The position numbers and the translations under genes were made by a program. Under the pieces are notes generated by a model. The model did not search any database, was not told where the DNA came from, and saw only the letters and a program-made list of their open reading frames with translations. A DNA stretch of 8,055 nt. It comes from Nocardia sp. GTDB taxonomy: Bacteria > Actinomycetota > Actinomycetes > Mycobacteriales > Mycobacteriaceae. This document shows, in pieces, positions 5,515-8,055 of this stretch; positions within the stretch are counted from its first letter, which is position 1; the number at the start of each line of letters is the position of its first letter. The stretch lies in NCBI GenBank assembly GCA_013361595.1, contig JABFXT010000575.1, forward strand, positions 1 through 8,055, written 5' to 3'.

Positions 5515-6702
5515 GTGTCCAGAGTCTCCACTCGCATCCTGGTCCTCCTGTTGACCCTCGTCTCGGTCGGGATCCTCGCCGGCGGTGCCACCGCCGAACC
5601 GCTCTACCCGCAACCGGATCCGGACCCCTTCTACACCGCGCCGCCCGACCTCGCCGCGCTGAAACCCGGCGACGTGGTACGCACCCGCAAGATCGATTCC
5701 GGCCCGTACGTGGGCACCGAGGGCTGGCAGGTAGCCTTCCGGTCCACCAACTCCCTCGGCAACCCGATCATGGGTATGACCACGGTGCTGCTCCCGGCCG
5801 GCGTGAAGAATCCGCCGCTGGTCTCCTATCAGGCCCTGATCAACTCGCTCGGCACCCGGTGCAATCCGTCGCGATCGCTGTTCAACGGTGAACTCCAGGA
5901 CGCGGTGGGGGCAATGCTGCCGATCGGACGCGGCTGGGCCATCTCGGTACCCGACTACCTCGGACCGAATGTCGCCTATGCCGCCGGCCGGCTCAGCGGC
6001 ATGGTCACCCTCGACAGCGTCCGCGCCGTGCAGCGGGTCACCGAGCTCGGCCTCACCGACTCCCCCGTCGCCCTGGCCGGCTACTCCGGGGGCGGGCTGG
6101 CCACCGGCTGGGCGGCCGCGCTGCACCCCACCTACGCGCCGGAGTTGAAGATCGCCGGCGTTGCCGCCGGTGGAATCCCGGCCGATCTGGAGGAGATGGC
6201 GCTGGGTCTCGGTTTCGCGCCGCACCCCGGCTTCGGTCTCGCCTTCGCCGCGGCCATGGGTTTGGAGCGGGAATACCCGGACCGGCTGCCGATCTCCGAT
6301 CAGCTCAACGAGAACGGCCTGTGGTTCCGGGAGTTCACCCATGACGCGTGCCGCCGGTTCCTGCTCTTCCACGGCGCCTTCCGCAGTGCGGAGCAGATGG
6401 CCGCGTCCAAGAGTCTGATGGACAGCCCCGAGGCGCATCAGGTGCTGCGGGAGAACAGCCTGCGCTACTTCGACGGCGCGCCGACCGCTCCCACCTATCT
6501 GTGGCACGGCCGCTACGACACCCTCACGCCCTACGACGGTATCGCCGAATACGCCGGCCGCACCTGCCGGGCGGGCGCGCCGGTGAAACTGACCACTTAC
6601 GATATCGCCGAACATATGACCGCCGCCGCGGCGGGTTTCGCCGATGCCTGGAATTTCGTCGAGGCCAGGTTCCGCGGCGAACCGGTGGCGACCGGCTGCT
6701 GA
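5515..6702 (+). CDS. Secreted lipase/esterase of the LIP (secretory lipase) family
   Basis: The protein has 395 residues and starts at a GTG preceded by a weak purine-rich stretch (5504-5511). No other in-frame start lies close upstream. Residues 1-27 form a signal peptide: Arg near the N-terminus, hydrophobic core ILVLLLTLVSVGIL, and probable cleavage after ATA27. The mature part has GYSGGG (189-194) with nucleophile Ser191, HGRYDTLTPY (331-340) with probable catalytic Asp335, and AEHMTA (365-370) with probable His367. This order and spacing match the LIP secretory lipases, alpha/beta hydrolases that cleave triacylglycerols and other esters and occur in fungi and Actinobacteria. Four cysteines (116, 279, 351, 395) in the mature chain could form disulfides outside the cell. 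It is on the same strand as the monooxygenase but 483 bp away, so separate transcription is likely. The substrate range is unknown. Confidence 0.9.
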   Translation: MSRVSTRILVLLLTLVSVGILAGGATAEPLYPQPDPDPFYTAPPDLAALKPGDVVRTRKIDSGPYVGTEGWQVAFRSTNSLGNPIMGMTTVLLPAGVKNPPLVSYQALINSLGTRCNPSRSLFNGELQDAVGAMLPIGRGWAISVPDYLGPNVAYAAGRLSGMVTLDSVRAVQRVTELGLTDSPVALAGYSGGGLATGWAAALHPTYAPELKIAGVAAGGIPADLEEMALGLGFAPHPGFGLAFAAAMGLEREYPDRLPISDQLNENGLWFREFTHDACRRFLLFHGAFRSAEQMAASKSLMDSPEAHQVLRENSLRYFDGAPTAPTYLWHGRYDTLTPYDGIAEYAGRTCRAGAPVKLTTYDIAEHMTAAAAGFADAWNFVEARFRGEPVATGC

Positions 6703-6711
6703 GCGGCAGCC
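6694..6711 (+). repeat. Small inverted repeat across the lipase stop codon
   Basis: GGCTGC (6694-6699) and GCAGCC (6706-6711) are exact reverse complements with a 6-base loop that contains the TGA stop (6700-6702). An outer pair, ACCGGC (6691-6696) with GCCGGT (6717-6722), could form instead and shares the GGC of the left arm. With the next hairpin it may help end lipase transcription, but short GC-rich repeats are frequent here. Confidence 0.3.
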
Positions 6712-6726
6712 ACCAGGCCGGTGACG

Positions 6727-6762
6727 CGCGGCCCGTTCGGTGAATCCGCCGGGCGGGCCGTG
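6727..6762. terminator. Candidate hairpin terminator between convergent lipase and small gene
   Basis: CGGCCCG (6729-6735) pairs exactly with CGGGCCG (6754-6760). A G-T and a C-G pair extend the stem outward to 6727/6762, and a small inner CGG/CCG pair lies within the loop. It sits between two converging genes (stops at 6702 and 6785), where a bidirectional terminator is expected. No T tract follows. Confidence 0.45.
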
Positions 6763-6784
6763 GCAGTACCCGGGCACCGCCGCG

Positions 6785-7039
6785 TCATTCGCCGGTATCG
6801 CGTCGCACCAGCCTGGGCTGTTCGGGATGGTCGGCGATCGAGTACTGCGTCGCGAGCCGGCGCAACCCCGCCATATCGGTCGCGTCGACCATCACCTCGG
6901 TATCGAGGTCGAGAATGAAATGCCCGGGCCGTACGAACCGGGCCGACCGGCCGATATCACCGTCGGCGTGCTCCACGGCGACGACACCGGATACGGCGGT
7001 GATCCGGCCGTCCTCGTCGTATTCGATCTGCACGCGCAC
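6785..7039 (-). CDS. Small conserved-looking hypothetical protein (84 aa)
   Basis: I do not recognise this protein. It begins with GTG at 7039, five bases after a strong GAGGGGG (7045-7051) that overlaps the stop codon of the preceding gene (7050-7052). This suggests translational coupling. The sequence is acidic and soluble, with no signal peptide or membrane segment. Likely beta strands (VQIEYDEDGRITAVSGVVAVEHA, then ARFVRPGHFILDLDTEVMV) are followed by a helix (DMAGLRRLATQYSIA) and a polar tail ending VRRDTGE. Third codon positions are mostly G or C, which supports real coding. The gap to the upstream 96-residue gene is 10 bp, so the two form an operon and may work together. No function is assigned. 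Confidence 0.7.
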   Translation of the reverse strand: MRVQIEYDEDGRITAVSGVVAVEHADGDIGRSARFVRPGHFILDLDTEVMVDATDMAGLRRLATQYSIADHPEQPRLVRRDTGE

Positions 7040-7049
7040 GGATGCCCCC

Positions 7050-7340
7050 TCAGTCGGTTATCGGACTGGACCAGGCTATGTAGAAGTAGTAGCAGACGGG
7101 TTCTCCCACGCCACTGTTGTGGATTTCGAAATGCGTTTCGTCGTGCCCGCCGCGGTAATGGGTGATATTCCGGACAGCTATCTCGCTGCCGTTGTCACAG
7201 AAAGCGGAGAAGAGGTAGAGCCGGTTCTCCCGGCCCCATTCGCCGCCTGCCGCCCACCAGTGGTCCGTCTCCCCCGGCGCCAGCGGGCCACCGAAATTAC
7301 AGAACGAGCCAACCCAGTTCAACGGAACGATCCGAACCAT
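7050..7340 (-). CDS. Hypothetical aromatic-rich small protein (96 aa)
   Basis: I cannot place this protein in a family. The ATG at 7340 follows a good GGGAGG (7345-7350) by four bases. The 96 residues have no signal peptide or membrane helix but are unusually aromatic: five Trp (9, 28, 29, 35, 90) and runs such as CYYFYIAW (83-90). Alternating patterns (RLYLFSAFCDNG, EIAVRNITHY, THFEIHNSG, VCYYFYIAW) suggest a small all-beta fold, perhaps carbohydrate- or ligand-binding; that is only a guess. Cysteines lie at 14, 48 and 83. The coding sequence looks clearly less GC-rich than the neighbours (for example around 7071-7215) and uses more A/T-ending codons, which may reflect recent acquisition. 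It is the first gene of a two-gene unit with its own promoter (7419-7447) downstream of the gluconokinase. Confidence 0.78.
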   Translation of the reverse strand: MVRIVPLNWVGSFCNFGGPLAPGETDHWWAAGGEWGRENRLYLFSAFCDNGSEIAVRNITHYRGGHDETHFEIHNSGVGEPVCYYFYIAWSSPITD

Positions 7341-7418
7341 CGGGCCTCCCTGGAATCATCCTCGAAGCGCCGGCATATCCGCTCGCCGGAATTCGCGGTC
7401 GAACCACGGTCCGTAGCC

Positions 7419-7447
7419 ATTATCGCCGCGCGGGCGACGGCTGTCAC
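7419..7447 (-). promoter_or_regulatory. Sigma70-type promoter of the two small hypothetical genes
   Basis: On the minus strand GTGACA (7442-7447) and GATAAT (7419-7424) each match consensus at five of six positions and are separated by exactly 17 bp. The predicted start near 7412 would give a leader of about 70 bases before the ATG at 7340. The promoter lies just after the gluconokinase stop (7466), so the small genes can be expressed separately from it. Confidence 0.65.
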
Positions 7448-7465
7448 GGCCGCGATCGGTACCGC

Positions 7466-8029
7466 TCACCCCGGGTCGTTCGCGGCGGCCGCCTCCCGCA
7501 GCCACCGCAGCGCCACAGCCACAGCATGCTCGGCATCGCGGCTGCCGTGCAGCGTCACCCCCTGCTCCCCCGGCTGCAGCGGCTCGAGCGCGGCGAGCTG
7601 GGAATCCAGTAGCGCGGACGGCATGAAATGTCCCGGCCGGGCCGCGATCCGCTCCAACAGCTCGTCCCGGTCCGCGGTCAGCAACAGGAAGTAGGTGCCG
7701 GACGCCCCGGCTCGCAGCCGGTCGCGGTAGCGGCGTTTGAGGGCCGAACAGGCGATCACCCCACCGGTGCCCGCCGCCGCGCGGGCCCGCAGCCAGTCGC
7801 CGACCGCGGCGAGCCACGGCTCCCGGTCGCTGTCGTCGAGCGGGACACCGGAGGTCATCTTGGTGATGTTCGGCCCGGGATGCAGATCGTCGGCGTCGGC
7901 GAACGGCACCCCGAGGCGCAGTGCCAGCAGGCGGGCGGTGGTGGTCTTACCGGTACCCGAGACCCCCATCACCACTACGCACGGGATACCGGAACGATCC
8001 TGGATATCCGCCGATTCCACGTCTGTCAT
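7466..8029 (-). CDS. gntK: Gluconokinase (GntK/IdnK type)
   Basis: This 187-residue cytoplasmic kinase phosphorylates D-gluconate with ATP to 6-phosphogluconate, feeding the pentose phosphate pathway. The P-loop is GVSGTGKT (22-29). ADADDLHP (45-51 region) and KMTSGVPLDDSDREPWL (57-73) match the gluconate-binding and core blocks of the family. CSALKRRYRDRLR (94-106) and RPGHFMPSALLDSQLAALEPL (131-151) are further signatures, including the lid region. Length and motif order are normal, with no damage. The ATG at 8029 has AGGAG (8033-8037) only three bases upstream, slightly short spacing; a GTG three codons later is an alternative that would not change the domain. The first 15 residues are an ordinary polar extension. 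No gluconate permease, regulator or gnd gene is visible, but only 26 bp remain upstream in the window. Assignment by family signature is firm. Confidence 0.94.
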   Translation of the reverse strand: MTDVESADIQDRSGIPCVVVMGVSGTGKTTTARLLALRLGVPFADADDLHPGPNITKMTSGVPLDDSDREPWLAAVGDWLRARAAAGTGGVIACSALKRRYRDRLRAGASGTYFLLLTADRDELLERIAARPGHFMPSALLDSQLAALEPLQPGEQGVTLHGSRDAEHAVAVALRWLREAAAANDPG

Positions 8030-8055
8030 CGACTCCTGTCGATCTCCGCGGGTCC

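Noticed and set aside
5174..5554. A possible 126-residue plus-strand gene between the monooxygenase and the lipase.
   Set aside because: There is no ribosome site, the sequence is low-complexity with no fold, it overlaps the lipase signal peptide by about 40 bases, and it crosses the hairpin cluster. A conserved homologue would be needed to revive it.
5386..6777. A 463-codon open frame antisense to the secreted lipase.
   Set aside because: It has no recognisable domain and low-complexity composition, while the opposite strand has a signal peptide and a full catalytic triad.
1..8055. Mobile elements, CRISPR arrays, tRNA or rRNA genes.
   Set aside because: I saw no transposase or integrase motifs, no regularly spaced direct repeats, and no tRNA- or rRNA-like sequence.

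Overview
The window is high-GC DNA (roughly two thirds G+C by eye) with strongly GC-biased third codon positions, GTG starts, TetR-regulated flavin monooxygenases and several TANNNT boxes placed just upstream of start codons. This points to an actinomycete, most likely Nocardia or a close relative. The genus is an inference from style and gene content, not from a marker gene.

Left part (1-1545): a class A FAD monooxygenase, cut by the left edge, is divergent from a small TetR regulator. Their 96-bp intergenic region holds two near-identical 16-bp operator-like palindromes. One overlaps the monooxygenase -35 box and abuts the regulator -10 box. The other covers the expected monooxygenase transcription start. 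The regulator appears to be made from a leaderless message. It converges on a membrane-anchored alpha/beta hydrolase, and a perfect 13-bp hairpin lies inside the overlapping 3' ends.

Middle part (1497-5031): the hydrolase lies downstream of, and on the same strand as, a second TetR gene. That gene is divergent from a type I Baeyer-Villiger-type flavin monooxygenase. A nested inverted repeat between the two is the likely shared operator. A monooxygenase that turns ketones into esters or lactones beside an esterase-fold protein suggests a ketone or ester breakdown or detoxification locus, but the substrate is unknown.

Right part (5032-8055): a 483-bp non-coding stretch holds a strong 12-bp hairpin that can also pair differently with upstream sequence. 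It is followed by a secreted LIP-family lipase (+). Converging on the lipase is a minus-strand block: a gluconokinase, then two small tightly coupled genes of unknown function that have their own well-formed promoter. The first of these, a 96-residue aromatic-rich protein, looks less GC-rich than its surroundings.

I found no RNA genes, CRISPR arrays, insertion sequences or phage genes. Most of the window is ordinary accessory metabolism. The most informative parts are the regulatory layouts and the uncharacterised two-gene unit.
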